A DNA stretch of 64,000 nt, from the NCBI RefSeq assembly GCF_900114845.1, contig NZ_FOUK01000001.1, positions 1 to 64,000 of the forward strand, written 5' to 3'. The stretch is from Pimelobacter simplex. GTDB taxonomy: Bacteria; Actinomycetota; Actinomycetes; Propionibacteriales; Nocardioidaceae. Below, in pieces: positions 24,880 through 33,005 of this stretch; positions within the stretch are counted from its first letter, which is position 1, and each line of letters starts with the position of its first letter. The notes beneath the pieces are model-generated. The model did not search any database and was not told the DNA's origin. It saw nothing but the letters and a program-made list of their open reading frames with translations. A program made the position numbers and the translations under genes.

Positions 24880-24895
24880 TAGTCCGATCGGACTA
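24880..24895. promoter_or_regulatory. 16-bp palindrome upstream of CAP paralogue 2
   Basis: TAGTCCGATCGGACTA is perfectly self-complementary and sits between CAP paralogues 2 and 3, 59 bases before the start of paralogue 2. It could be an operator. No regulator gene is adjacent and the sequence matches no site that I know. Confidence 0.4.
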
Positions 24896-24942
24896 TCGCG
24901 ACACGGCGTCCGGCTGCCTTACGCGGATCGCCCGGACTTTCT

Positions 24943-25473
24943 TCAGCGCACTCCGAAGTCCTGGGTCCACCAGAGCTGGCCGCTCTGCAGGACGACGCCC
25001 ACGCCGAGGTCGCGCAGCCGGCAGTTGAGGATGTTGCGCCGGTGGCTGGGGCTCCGCATCCAGGCCGCGACGACGTCGTTGGGGGTGGAGAAGCCGCGTG
25101 CGATGTTCTCGGCGACGATTCGCCAGCCCTTGTACCCGGACTGGGTGATCCGGCTCGAGAACCGCGCCTCGCCGGGCAGCTGGTGGGACATCGTCCCCGC
25201 CAGCGCCATGCTGACGGTGTGGCCGCGGGCGGCCTTGCGGAGCGGGGCCGAGTTCCGCAGCGCGCCGCAGCCGTGCTTGCGGCGCTGCTGGTTGGTCAGC
25301 GCGAGCACCCGGTCCTCGAGCAGCCGCTGCACCAGCAGCCGCGCCGGGACGCCGGGCGTTGTCGAGACCGGCGCGGCGCTCGCGGGTGCGGGGGCGCCGG
25401 GGCCGATGCTCAGGGTGAGTCCCAAGGTCAGGCACAGGGCGAGCCCGGGAAGGAGTCCGAGAGAGGGCTTCAT
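24943..25473 (-). CDS. Secreted CAP/SCP-domain protein, paralogue 3
   Basis: 176 residues from ATG 25473. Signal peptide GLLPGLALCLTLGLTLSIGP followed by APASA; CAP domain LEDRVLALTNQQRRKHGCGALR, HTVSMALAGTMSHQLPGEAR, IVAENIARGFSTPNDVVAAWM, SPSHRRNILNCRLRDLGVGVV and the final WWTQDFGVR, nearly the same ending as paralogue 2. It is the first gene of the three-gene array and is divergent from the M13 peptidase gene. Its divergence from paralogues 1 and 2 outside the core motifs implies an old duplication under continued selection. Confidence 0.85.
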   Translation of the reverse strand: MKPSLGLLPGLALCLTLGLTLSIGPGAPAPASAAPVSTTPGVPARLLVQRLLEDRVLALTNQQRRKHGCGALRNSAPLRKAARGHTVSMALAGTMSHQLPGEARFSSRITQSGYKGWRIVAENIARGFSTPNDVVAAWMRSPSHRRNILNCRLRDLGVGVVLQSGQLWWTQDFGVR

Positions 25474-25570
25474 GAACCAGGCATCGGCGAGCGGCGCGCC
25501 GGATCCGAGCCACCCGCGCGAAATCAGGACCGAAGTCCCGGTCGTTGACCCACGTCCTAGGCTCGACCCC

Positions 25571-27544
25571 GTGAGCATCCTCGACGACGCCCGCCCGGGC
25601 ATGGACCCCGACATCCGTCCGCAGGACGACCTCTTCGGTCACGTCAACGGAACCTGGCTGGACGAGGCGGAGATCCCGTCCGACCGCTCCAGCTGGGGAC
25701 CCTTCGTCCAGCTGGCCGACCAGGCCGAGGAGGACGTGAAGGCGATCATCACCGAGCTGGCCGAGGGGGTCTCGACCGGCGCGACCGATGGCGGAGACGA
25801 CGCGCGCAAGATCGCCGACCTCTTCAACTCCTTCATGGACACCGAGCGGGTCGAGGCCGCCGGCCTCGCGCCCGTCCAGCCGATGGTCGACGCCGTCGCC
25901 GGGCTGCGCGACGTCCGCGACGTCGCAGCCTTCCTCGGCGAGTTCGAGCGGATCGGCGGCTACGGCCTCTTCGGCTCGTACGTCGACACCGACGACCGGC
26001 AGTCCGACCGCTACCTCTTCCACCTCGCGCAGGGCGGCCTCGGCCTGCCCGACGAGTCGTACTACCGCGACGACAAGTTCGCCGAGATCCGCGAGGCGTA
26101 CGTCGGCTACCTGACCCGCCTGCTCACCCTCGGCGGTCATGCCGACCCGACGGGCGCGGCGCAGCGGATCCTCGAGCTCGACACCGACCTCGCCAAGGGG
26201 CACTGGGAGCGCGCCGACACGCGCGACGTCCAGAAGACCTACAACCGGCTCACCGCCGACGAGCTCGAGGCGCTGTGCCCGGCGTTCGACTGGGACGCCT
26301 ACATCACCAACCTGGGCGGTCACCTCGACGGCGAGCACGCCACGATCGCCGAGGTCGTGGTGCGCCAGCCGTCGTACCTCCAGCACCTGTCGGGCGTCCT
26401 CGAGGCGACCCCGATCGAGACCTGGCGCGACTGGTTCCTCTCCCGCGTGCTGCGCTCGGCGGCGCCCTACCTGGCCGACGAGTTCGTGCAGACCAACTTC
26501 GACTTCTACGGCCGCACCCTCTCCGGGACGCCGGAGCTGCGGGCCCGCTGGAAGCGCGCGGTCTCCTTCGTCGAGGGGGCGATGGGCGAGGCCGTCGGCA
26601 AGGAGTACGTCGCGCGGCACTTCCCGCCGACGTCCAAGGCGATGATGGATGAGCTGGTCGCCAACCTGCTCGCGGCCTACCGCCAGTCGATCAGCAAGCT
26701 CGACTGGATGACCGACGAGACCAAGCTCCGCGCCTACGAGAAGATCGAGACGTTCCGGCCCAAGATCGGCTACCCGGAGCGCTTCCGCGACTACAGCGCG
26801 CTGGTCGTCGTCCCGGACGACCTGGTGGCCAACGCGCAGGCCGCGGCCGGCTTCGAGACCGACCGCCAGCTCGCCAAGATCGGCTCGCCGGTCGACCGCG
26901 ACGAGTGGTTCATGCTGCCCCAGACGGTCAACGCGTACTACAACCCCGGCACCAACGAGATCTGCTTCCCGGCGGGCATCCTGCAGAAGCCGTTCTTCAG
27001 CCCCGACGCGCTCGCGGCCGAGAACTACGGCGGCATCGGCGCCGTCATCGGCCACGAGGTCGGCCACGGCTTCGACGACCAGGGCGCCCAGTACGACGGC
27101 GAGGGCAACCTCAACGACTGGTGGACCGCCGACGACAAGGCCGCCTTCGAGGTGAAGTCCAAGGCCCTCATCGCCCAGTACGACGGCTTCGCCCCGCGCA
27201 ACCTCCCCGGCGAGCACGTCAACGGCGCGCTCACCGTCGGCGAGAACATCGGCGACCTCGGCGGGCTCACGATCGCCCACACGGCGTTCCTCATCGCCGA
27301 GGCGGCCGCCGGCCGCGAGGCCTCGGACGACGACCGCAAGAACCTCTTCTTCAACTGGGCCTACGTGTGGCGCACGAAGCGGCGGCTCGAGCAGGAGCAG
27401 CAGTACCTCACGATCGACCCGCACAGCCCGCCGGAGTTCCGCGCCAACATCGTGCGCAACCTCGACGAGTTCCACGAGGTGTTCGCGACCGCCCCCGGTG
27501 ACGGGCTCTGGCTCGACCCGGCCGACCGGGTGCGGATCTGGTGA
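25571..27544 (+). CDS. M13 family zinc metallopeptidase (Zmp1/neprilysin-like)
   Basis: 657 residues, close to mycobacterial Zmp1. The N-terminal lobe begins IRPQDDLFGHVNGTWLDEAEIP, diagnostic of M13. The zinc site is H495-E-V-G-H499 in VIGHEVGHGFDDQGAQYDG, the third ligand lies in ENIGDLGGL, and NAYYNPGTNEICFPAGILQ supplies the substrate-binding strand. There is no signal peptide or membrane helix, as in Zmp1, so export would be non-classical or it acts inside. GTG 25571 has TAGGCT 7 bases upstream (leaderless). It overlaps the DUF2470 gene by GTGA. Confidence 0.92.
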   Translation: MSILDDARPGMDPDIRPQDDLFGHVNGTWLDEAEIPSDRSSWGPFVQLADQAEEDVKAIITELAEGVSTGATDGGDDARKIADLFNSFMDTERVEAAGLAPVQPMVDAVAGLRDVRDVAAFLGEFERIGGYGLFGSYVDTDDRQSDRYLFHLAQGGLGLPDESYYRDDKFAEIREAYVGYLTRLLTLGGHADPTGAAQRILELDTDLAKGHWERADTRDVQKTYNRLTADELEALCPAFDWDAYITNLGGHLDGEHATIAEVVVRQPSYLQHLSGVLEATPIETWRDWFLSRVLRSAAPYLADEFVQTNFDFYGRTLSGTPELRARWKRAVSFVEGAMGEAVGKEYVARHFPPTSKAMMDELVANLLAAYRQSISKLDWMTDETKLRAYEKIETFRPKIGYPERFRDYSALVVVPDDLVANAQAAAGFETDRQLAKIGSPVDRDEWFMLPQTVNAYYNPGTNEICFPAGILQKPFFSPDALAAENYGGIGAVIGHEVGHGFDDQGAQYDGEGNLNDWWTADDKAAFEVKSKALIAQYDGFAPRNLPGEHVNGALTVGENIGDLGGLTIAHTAFLIAEAAAGREASDDDRKNLFFNWAYVWRTKRRLEQEQQYLTIDPHSPPEFRANIVRNLDEFHEVFATAPGDGLWLDPADRVRIW

Positions 27545-27855
27545 GCACCGCCCCGCACGCCTTCGACCCCGAGGTCGTCGACGCGGTGCTCGCGCACATG
27601 AACAGCGACCACCTCGACGACAACCTGCTCATCGTCCGCGCGCACGCGGTGCCCGAGGCCACCGCGGCCTCGATGAGCGACGCCGACGGCGAGGCCGGCA
27701 CGTGGACCGTGATCGGCCCCGAGGGGCCGCTCGGCGAGCGCCGGATCCGGTGGCCGGGCGGGCCGATCACCGAGCGGGCCGAGATCCGCCGCGAGGTCGT
27801 CGCGCTGTACGACGCGGCGTGCGTCGCGCTCGGCGAGGAGCCCCGCCCGCACTGA
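27541..27855 (+). CDS. DUF2470 domain protein (heme-utilisation-like)
   Basis: 104 residues. HMNSDHLDDNLLIVRAHAVP is the hallmark of DUF2470, a small domain otherwise fused to the C-terminus of HugZ/HutZ-like heme oxygenases and flavin-dependent split-barrel proteins. Here it stands alone, without the split-barrel partner. It starts at GTG overlapping the M13 peptidase stop, so they are translationally coupled. A role in binding heme or a similar metabolite is suggested only by family association. Confidence 0.8.
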   Translation: MSTAPHAFDPEVVDAVLAHMNSDHLDDNLLIVRAHAVPEATAASMSDADGEAGTWTVIGPEGPLGERRIRWPGGPITERAEIRREVVALYDAACVALGEEPRPH

Positions 27856-27867
27856 GGCGGTCGCAGC

Positions 27868-28440
27868 TCAGGCCGCGTCGGCCATCAGCCGGAGGAGCCT
27901 CTCGCCGACGGCGACCAGCTCCTCCTCGCTGAGGCCGGCGCCCTGCGCGAGGGCGAGGGTGTAGGCGGTCCCGCCCACACGGACGGCGCCGGCGGCCTGG
28001 ATGCTCTCGCCGCCGGCGAACGTGCCGGTCGCCACGAACGCCTCGTCGCCGACGCCGGCGACGGGGTGCTCCACGGCGTCCTCGAGCGACCCGGCGGTGC
28101 CCGTGCGGTACGCCGCGAACCCGCCGTTGCCGGTGTCCACCTCGACCGCGCCGAGCGTGCCGCTGACCGCGCGCGGGTCGTCGTCCTGGCCGAACTCGCA
28201 GCTGTCCAGCGGGCCGGCCTCGAGCGTCACCGCCGCCCCCACGGCGGCGGTGACCTGCGCGGGCGTCAGGAGGTCGCAGAACCGGGGCAGCGCCGCGGGC
28301 CCGGTGCTGCCGGTGCTGCCGGTGCTGCCGGCGGTGCTGCCGGAGCCGGTCGGTGCCGGGTCGTCCTCCCCGCAGCCGGCGGCGGTCGCGGCGACCAGGA
28401 CGAGACCGGCGAGGGTGGCGAGGACGCGGGAGACGGTCAC
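27868..28440 (-). CDS. DUF3558-like secreted lipoprotein
   Basis: 190 residues from GTG 28440. Lipobox VAATAAGC at about residues 16-23, a Gly/Ser/Thr linker encoded by three perfect copies of GGTGCTGCC on the plus strand (28303-28329), then a globular domain with FCDLLTPAQVTAAVGAAV and LDSCEFG, giving a likely disulfide. This resembles DUF3558-type actinobacterial lipoproteins. It ends in VGERLLRLMADAA. Function unknown, outer face of the membrane. It is convergent with the DUF2470 gene (12 bases apart) and divergent from the double-HTH regulator. Confidence 0.75.
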   Translation of the reverse strand: MTVSRVLATLAGLVLVAATAAGCGEDDPAPTGSGSTAGSTGSTGSTGPAALPRFCDLLTPAQVTAAVGAAVTLEAGPLDSCEFGQDDDPRAVSGTLGAVEVDTGNGGFAAYRTGTAGSLEDAVEHPVAGVGDEAFVATGTFAGGESIQAAGAVRVGGTAYTLALAQGAGLSEEELVAVGERLLRLMADAA

Positions 28441-28542
28441 AGCACCGGACTCTCCCCGAGCGGCCCCGCCCGCGTCGGTAGGGATCGTGCGTAATCGGCG
28501 ATCCGCGCGCGCGGACGCCGCCGGCGTGGGAACGTTCCCGGC

Positions 28543-30180
28543 ATGGACCGCGAGGTGCTGCTGGCCGAGGTGCTCCGGCACCTCGCCGAGGGGACCGCCG
28601 AGGTGGGCCACGAGATGGCCCTCGTGGCCGCGGGCGAGGGTGACCCGGCGGCCCACGGTCTCGCGGCGCTCGCCGGCTTCTGGCTCGGCGACTTCGCGGA
28701 GGCGACCGCGCAGGCGGCCGCGGGACTGGCCGCCGCTCAGGACGACCGCGCGCGGGCGTGGTGCCTCGCGGCCGCCGTGCTGGCTGCGGCGGGGGACCTC
28801 GACGCCCCGCCGCCCGACCGCGCACTGCTGAGCCGGCTGCTCGCGGATGCCGACGAGCCGGGCTCGCGGTGGTGGTCGGCGGTCCGGTACGTCGCCGCGG
28901 AGGCCGCCCTCGTCAGCGCCCGGATCCGGGAGGCCGCGGCGCTCGACGCGGCCGGTCCGCCACCGGGGGCTGCCTGGGAGGGGCACCCCTTCGCGCCGCT
29001 GATGTGGGTCTGCCAGGCGCGGATCGCCGCTTTCTCGGGGCGGATCGAGGAGGCCCGGGAGGTGCTCGGCGTGATCAGCGCGGCCGTCGTCCCGGGCAGC
29101 CGGGTCGCCCCGGTGGCCGGCGCGGTCGCCGTCCTGGTCCAGGGCAATGCCGGGGACGCCGACATCGGCCGGGCCACGGCCGAGATCCTGCAGCACGTCC
29201 CGCGCCGGCCGCGCGACTTCATCGACCGCGGGGTCCTGCTGCTGCTCTCCTTCGGTGCGATCGCCGGGTACGACGTCGCGTCCGCCGCGGACCTGGTCTT
29301 CCGTGCCGGCGCCGACGAGAAGCTCAGCCGCTGCACGCTCATCGACCGGGCGCTCGCCTTCGAGACCCTGCTCCACGCCGCGCTCCTGGCCGAGGACCCG
29401 GACGCGGTCGCGGTCTGGCTCGGCACGCTCGCCGAGCTGGCCGAGCACCCCATCACCCGTCCGTCGGTGCAGCGGGCGCGCGGCCGCGCGGCGCTCGACG
29501 CCGGCGACGCGGGCACCGCGGTCGAGCTGCTCACCAGCAGCGTCGAGAGCTGCCTCGCCGAGGACCGCGGGGTCGAGGCCGCGGAGGGCCAGATCCTCCT
29601 CGCCCGGGCCCGGATCCAGCAGCACGACCTCGGCACCGCCTCCCGCACCCTGCGCGCGCTCGTCGCGGGCAGCGACCGCACCGGCCATGCCGCCGTACGC
29701 CGTGCGGCCGGTGCCGTCCTCGCCGCCTCCGGACGCCGCCTGCCCCCCGTGGCCGGCGCCGGCTGGGACGTCCTGTCCGAGCGCGAGGCCGAGGTCGCCC
29801 GGGCGGTCCTCGCCGGCCTGGAGGTCGACCAGATCGCGGCCCGGCTGTTCCTCTCGCCGAGCACCGTGCGCGCCCACGTCTCCCGGGTGCTGTGCGCCTT
29901 CGGTGTCGCCACCCGGGTCGGCCTGCTGGCGGCCGTCGGTGGTGCGGGCGGTGCCGGCGCTGCCGGTGCTGCCGGTGCGCCCGCGGGCGCCCGGCTCAGC
30001 CCCCGCCAGGCCGAGGTCGCCGAGCACGTCGCGGCGGGCCGGACCAACCAGCAGATCGCCGAGGCCCTCGGGATCTCGGTCAAGGGCGTCGAGAAGCACG
30101 TCGGCGACGTGCTGCTGCGGTGGGAGGCGGGCTCGCGGTTCGAGATCGCCCGGATCTGGTGGGCGGGCTCAGCGGGCTGA
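28543..30180 (+). CDS. LuxR-type regulator with two tandem C-terminal HTH domains
   Basis: 545 residues. Residues 1-400 form an Ala-rich helical array resembling the TPR-like region of LAL/MalT regulators but without an ATPase. Two LuxR HTH units follow: LSEREAEVARAVLAGLEVDQ from L411 (with LFLSPSTVRAHVSRVL) and LSPRQAEVAEHVAAGRTNQQ from L485 (with LGISVKGVEKHVGDVL). They are joined by a Gly/Ala linker. Two intact HTHs in one chain is unusual; it may recognise two half sites as a monomer. The DNA-reading helices differ, suggesting different sequence preference. Its stop overlaps the convergent gene by 12 bases. Confidence 0.82.
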   Translation: MDREVLLAEVLRHLAEGTAEVGHEMALVAAGEGDPAAHGLAALAGFWLGDFAEATAQAAAGLAAAQDDRARAWCLAAAVLAAAGDLDAPPPDRALLSRLLADADEPGSRWWSAVRYVAAEAALVSARIREAAALDAAGPPPGAAWEGHPFAPLMWVCQARIAAFSGRIEEAREVLGVISAAVVPGSRVAPVAGAVAVLVQGNAGDADIGRATAEILQHVPRRPRDFIDRGVLLLLSFGAIAGYDVASAADLVFRAGADEKLSRCTLIDRALAFETLLHAALLAEDPDAVAVWLGTLAELAEHPITRPSVQRARGRAALDAGDAGTAVELLTSSVESCLAEDRGVEAAEGQILLARARIQQHDLGTASRTLRALVAGSDRTGHAAVRRAAGAVLAASGRRLPPVAGAGWDVLSEREAEVARAVLAGLEVDQIAARLFLSPSTVRAHVSRVLCAFGVATRVGLLAAVGGAGGAGAAGAAGAPAGARLSPRQAEVAEHVAAGRTNQQIAEALGISVKGVEKHVGDVLLRWEAGSRFEIARIWWAGSAG

Positions 30181-30753
30181 GCCGCCGAGGGCCCGGCGGA
30201 CCTGCTCGCGCACCTCGCGGAGCGCCCGGCGCACCGGTGCCACGACCGCGCGGCGTGCCCAGCGGAGCGCCGGCGCGACGAGGGTCCGGTGCGCCCAGCG
30301 GAAGGGTGCGGTGAGCGCCCCTCCGAGTGCACGCAGCGCGCCGCCCGCGAGCTCCCAGGCCCAGCGCAGGGCGCGGCCGATCGGGGCGAGGATCCCGCGC
30401 CCGAACGGCGCCACCAGCACCCGCCACAGCCAGAGGGTCGGGGTGAGCACGAGGTGCTGCCAGAGCCGGTCGAGGACGCGGCCGGCGGGTCGGACGACGT
30501 ACCGGACGAACCAGTGCAGGGGAGCGCGGAGGAGGCGGCCGAGCGGGCGCAGGAGCCGCCCGACGAAGCGCCAGAACGCCAGCCACGGCCGGGTCACGAC
30601 GCCGTCCCAGAACCGCTCGACGAGACCGGCGGCCGCGCCGAAGCCGTCCCACAGCGCGCGCGCCGGCAGCACCACGAGGACGGCGACCACCCGCGCGGGC
30701 CAGCGCACCAGCCAGGGGGCCGGCGGCTCGGGCGGGGCGCTCGGGTCGGTCAT
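30169..30753 (-). CDS. Unknown Arg/Trp-rich amphipathic repeat protein
   Basis: 194 residues from ATG 30753. After a short Pro-rich start, the chain is a run of amphipathic units rich in Arg, Trp and Leu, e.g. RPWLAFWRFVGRLL, RPLGRLLRAPLHWFVRYVV, APFRWAHRTLV, APALRWARRAVV, APVRRALREVR. Many units begin with a Pro step (RP or AP), giving a loose 11-12 residue period. It has no clean transmembrane helix and no signal peptide; a membrane-surface or nucleic-acid-coating role is possible. I know no family for it. The sense-strand protein is regular enough to be real despite the strong GC bias. Confidence 0.6.
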   Translation of the reverse strand: MTDPSAPPEPPAPWLVRWPARVVAVLVVLPARALWDGFGAAAGLVERFWDGVVTRPWLAFWRFVGRLLRPLGRLLRAPLHWFVRYVVRPAGRVLDRLWQHLVLTPTLWLWRVLVAPFGRGILAPIGRALRWAWELAGGALRALGGALTAPFRWAHRTLVAPALRWARRAVVAPVRRALREVREQVRRALGGSAR

Positions 30754-30815
30754 GGCCCCGATTGTGCCGGGGCCCTCGCAGGGTTGCGTCGGGCCCCGCT
30801 GGTAGACACGACGGC

Positions 30816-32945
30816 ATGACCTCCGAGGCACCCACCGACGCCGCCGTCCGCGCCCGCGCCGAGGAGCACCTGCGCGCCCTGGTCGGGCGCCCCGACGCCC
30901 GGCTCTACGACGACCAGTGGGCCGCCATCGCCGCCCTGGTCGTCGAGCGGCGCCGGGCCCTCGTCGTCCAGCGCACGGGGTGGGGAAAGTCGGCGGTCTA
31001 CTTCGTCGCGACCCTGCTGCTGCGTGCCGAGCAGGCCGGCCCGACGGTCATCATCTCGCCGCTGCTCGCGCTCATGCGCAACCAGATCGCGGCCGCCGAG
31101 CGGGCCGGCATCCGTGCGGTCACGGTCAACTCGACCAACATGGAGCAGTGGGACGAGGTGCACCGGGCGATCGCCGCCGGTGAGGTCGACGTCCTGCTGG
31201 TCAGTCCCGAGCGGCTCAACAACCCGGGCTTCCGCGACGAGGTGCTGCCCCGGCTGGCCGAGACCTGCGGCCTGCTGGTGGTCGACGAGGCGCACTGCAT
31301 CTCCGACTGGGGTCACGACTTCCGGCCCGACTACCGGCGCATCCGCACGCTGCTCGACGACCTGCCCGCCGGCATCCCGGTGCTCGCCACCACGGCCACG
31401 GCCAACCAGCGCGTGACGAACGACGTGGCGGAGCAGCTCGGCAAGGACACGCTGGTGCTGCGCGGCAGCCTCGACCGCGCGTCGCTGTGCCTGGGCGTGG
31501 TCCGTCTCAAGACGGCCGAGCAGCGGCTGGCCTGGCTCGCCGACCACCTCGCCGAGCAGCCGGGCAGCGGCATCGTCTACTGCCTCACCGTCGCCGCCAC
31601 CCAGGAGGTCGCCGACTACCTCCGCTCCCGCGGGCACCAGGTCGCGGCCTACTCCGGCCAGACCGAGCAGACCGAGCGACTCGCGCTCGAGCAGGCGCTC
31701 ATCGACGGCGAGGTCAAGGCGCTCGTCGCGACCAGCGCGCTCGGCATGGGCTTCGACGCCTCGCTCGGCTTCGTGGTCAACCTCGGGGCACCCAGCAGCC
31801 CGGTCGCCTACTACCAGCAGGTCGGTCGTGCCGGCCGCGGCCACGACCTGCCGGCCGGGGGTGCCTCCGTGGTGCTGCTGCCGGCCACCGAGGACCGCGA
31901 CATCTGGGCCTACTTCGCCTCGCTCGCCTTCCCGCGCGAGGAGGTCGTCCGCGAGACCCTCGCCGCGCTCGCCGACGAGGGACGGGCGCTCAGCACGGCC
32001 GCGCTCGAGCCGCGCGTCGACCTCTCCCGCACCCGCCTCGAGACCATGCTCAAGGTGCTCGACGTCGACGGCGCCGTGCGGCGGGTCCGGGGCGGCTGGG
32101 AGTCCACCGGCGAGGCCTGGGCCTACGACGCCGACCGCTACGCCCGGGTCGCCGCGTCCCGGGCCGCCGAGCAGCAGGCGATGCTCGACTACCTCGCCAC
32201 CGACGAGTGCCGCATGCGCTACCTGCGCGCCCAGCTCGACGACCCCGAGGTGCTCGCCGACCTCGACTGGCGCTGTGGACGCTGCGACAACTGCGGCGGA
32301 CTCTCCCTGCCCACCGAGATCTCCGCCGACGCCGTCGAGCAGGCCGCCGACCGGCTCGCCCGGCCCGGCGTCCCGGTCGAGCCGCGCAAGCTGTGGCCCA
32401 CCGGCCTCGCCGCCATCGGCGTCAGCCGCTCGGGCAAGATCAAGCAGCCGGCCGGCGAGGGCCGTGCGATCGCCCGGCTCACCGACCTCGGCCACGGCGC
32501 GGCCCTGCGCGGGCTCTTCGCGGCCGACGCCGACGACGGACCGGTCCCGGTGCCGCTCGCCCAGGCGATGGTGACCATGCTCCGCGACTGGCAGCCCCAG
32601 GTCGACGCCATCGTCGTCGCCGAGTCCGAGCGCAAGCCGCAGCTGGTGGCCGACCTCGCCGCCGGGCTGTCCCGCTTCCTGGGCGTCCCGGTGGTCGGTC
32701 GCTGGGCCGTGGTCGACCTCTCGGTCGGTCCCGACCGCGGCGCGACCAACTCGGCGCAGCGGGTGGCCGCGGTGAGCCGGCGCTGCGCCCTCCAGCTCGA
32801 CGAGCCCGACGCGGTGCGCGAGCGCCGGGTGCTGCTGGTCGACGACCGGCTGGTCACCGGCTGGTCGCTCACGCTCGGGGCCGACGCGCTCCACGCGGCG
32901 GGTGCTGCCGCCGTCCTTCCGCTGGTGCTGGGGGTGAGCGGATGA
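30816..32945 (+). CDS. recQ: RecQ-family DNA helicase with phosphoribosyltransferase-like C-terminus
   Basis: 709 residues. Helicase motifs: Walker A TGWGKS (54-59), SPLLALMRNQI, Walker B DEAH (157-160) in VDEAHCISDWGHDFRPDY, ATTATA, SALGMGFD, and the YYQQVGRAGRG motif VI. A zinc-binding region follows (DECRMRYLRAQL, WRCGRCDNCGG). No HRDC domain is seen; instead residues about 590-705 resemble a PRTase/ComF fold with VLLVDDRLVTGWSLT (D676/D677) as the PRPP-loop-like motif. It should unwind DNA during repair or restart; the tail's role is unknown. TAGACA 8 bases before ATG 30816 suggests a leaderless mRNA. Confidence 0.88.
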   Translation: MTSEAPTDAAVRARAEEHLRALVGRPDARLYDDQWAAIAALVVERRRALVVQRTGWGKSAVYFVATLLLRAEQAGPTVIISPLLALMRNQIAAAERAGIRAVTVNSTNMEQWDEVHRAIAAGEVDVLLVSPERLNNPGFRDEVLPRLAETCGLLVVDEAHCISDWGHDFRPDYRRIRTLLDDLPAGIPVLATTATANQRVTNDVAEQLGKDTLVLRGSLDRASLCLGVVRLKTAEQRLAWLADHLAEQPGSGIVYCLTVAATQEVADYLRSRGHQVAAYSGQTEQTERLALEQALIDGEVKALVATSALGMGFDASLGFVVNLGAPSSPVAYYQQVGRAGRGHDLPAGGASVVLLPATEDRDIWAYFASLAFPREEVVRETLAALADEGRALSTAALEPRVDLSRTRLETMLKVLDVDGAVRRVRGGWESTGEAWAYDADRYARVAASRAAEQQAMLDYLATDECRMRYLRAQLDDPEVLADLDWRCGRCDNCGGLSLPTEISADAVEQAADRLARPGVPVEPRKLWPTGLAAIGVSRSGKIKQPAGEGRAIARLTDLGHGAALRGLFAADADDGPVPVPLAQAMVTMLRDWQPQVDAIVVAESERKPQLVADLAAGLSRFLGVPVVGRWAVVDLSVGPDRGATNSAQRVAAVSRRCALQLDEPDAVRERRVLLVDDRLVTGWSLTLGADALHAAGAAAVLPLVLGVSG

Positions 32946-32968
32946 GCTGATCTCCGGGGCACGACCCC

Positions 32969-32998
32969 TCGACAACAAAATAGAACGCGTTCTAGTCT
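32969..32998 (+). promoter_or_regulatory. Promoter with KstR-like palindrome
   Basis: TAGAACGCGTTCTA (32981-32994) is a perfect 14-bp palindrome matching the KstR consensus TnnAACnnGTTnnA. It lies between a TCGACA -35-like hexamer (32969-32974) and TAGTCT (32993-32998), which is 7 bases before the ATG at 33006, i.e. a leaderless promoter occluded by the repressor. KstR is the TetR repressor of sterol catabolism in mycolata and relatives. Confidence 0.68.
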
Positions 32999-33005
32999 CG
33001 CCCGC

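Noticed and set aside
24893..27475. 860-codon minus-strand open frame
   Set aside because: Antisense to the M13 peptidase; only its last stretch relates to CAP paralogue 3 DNA in the wrong frame.
28303..28329. Three perfect GGTGCTGCC repeats
   Set aside because: They encode the flexible Gly/Ser/Thr linker of a lipoprotein; an ordinary low-complexity linker rather than a separate element.
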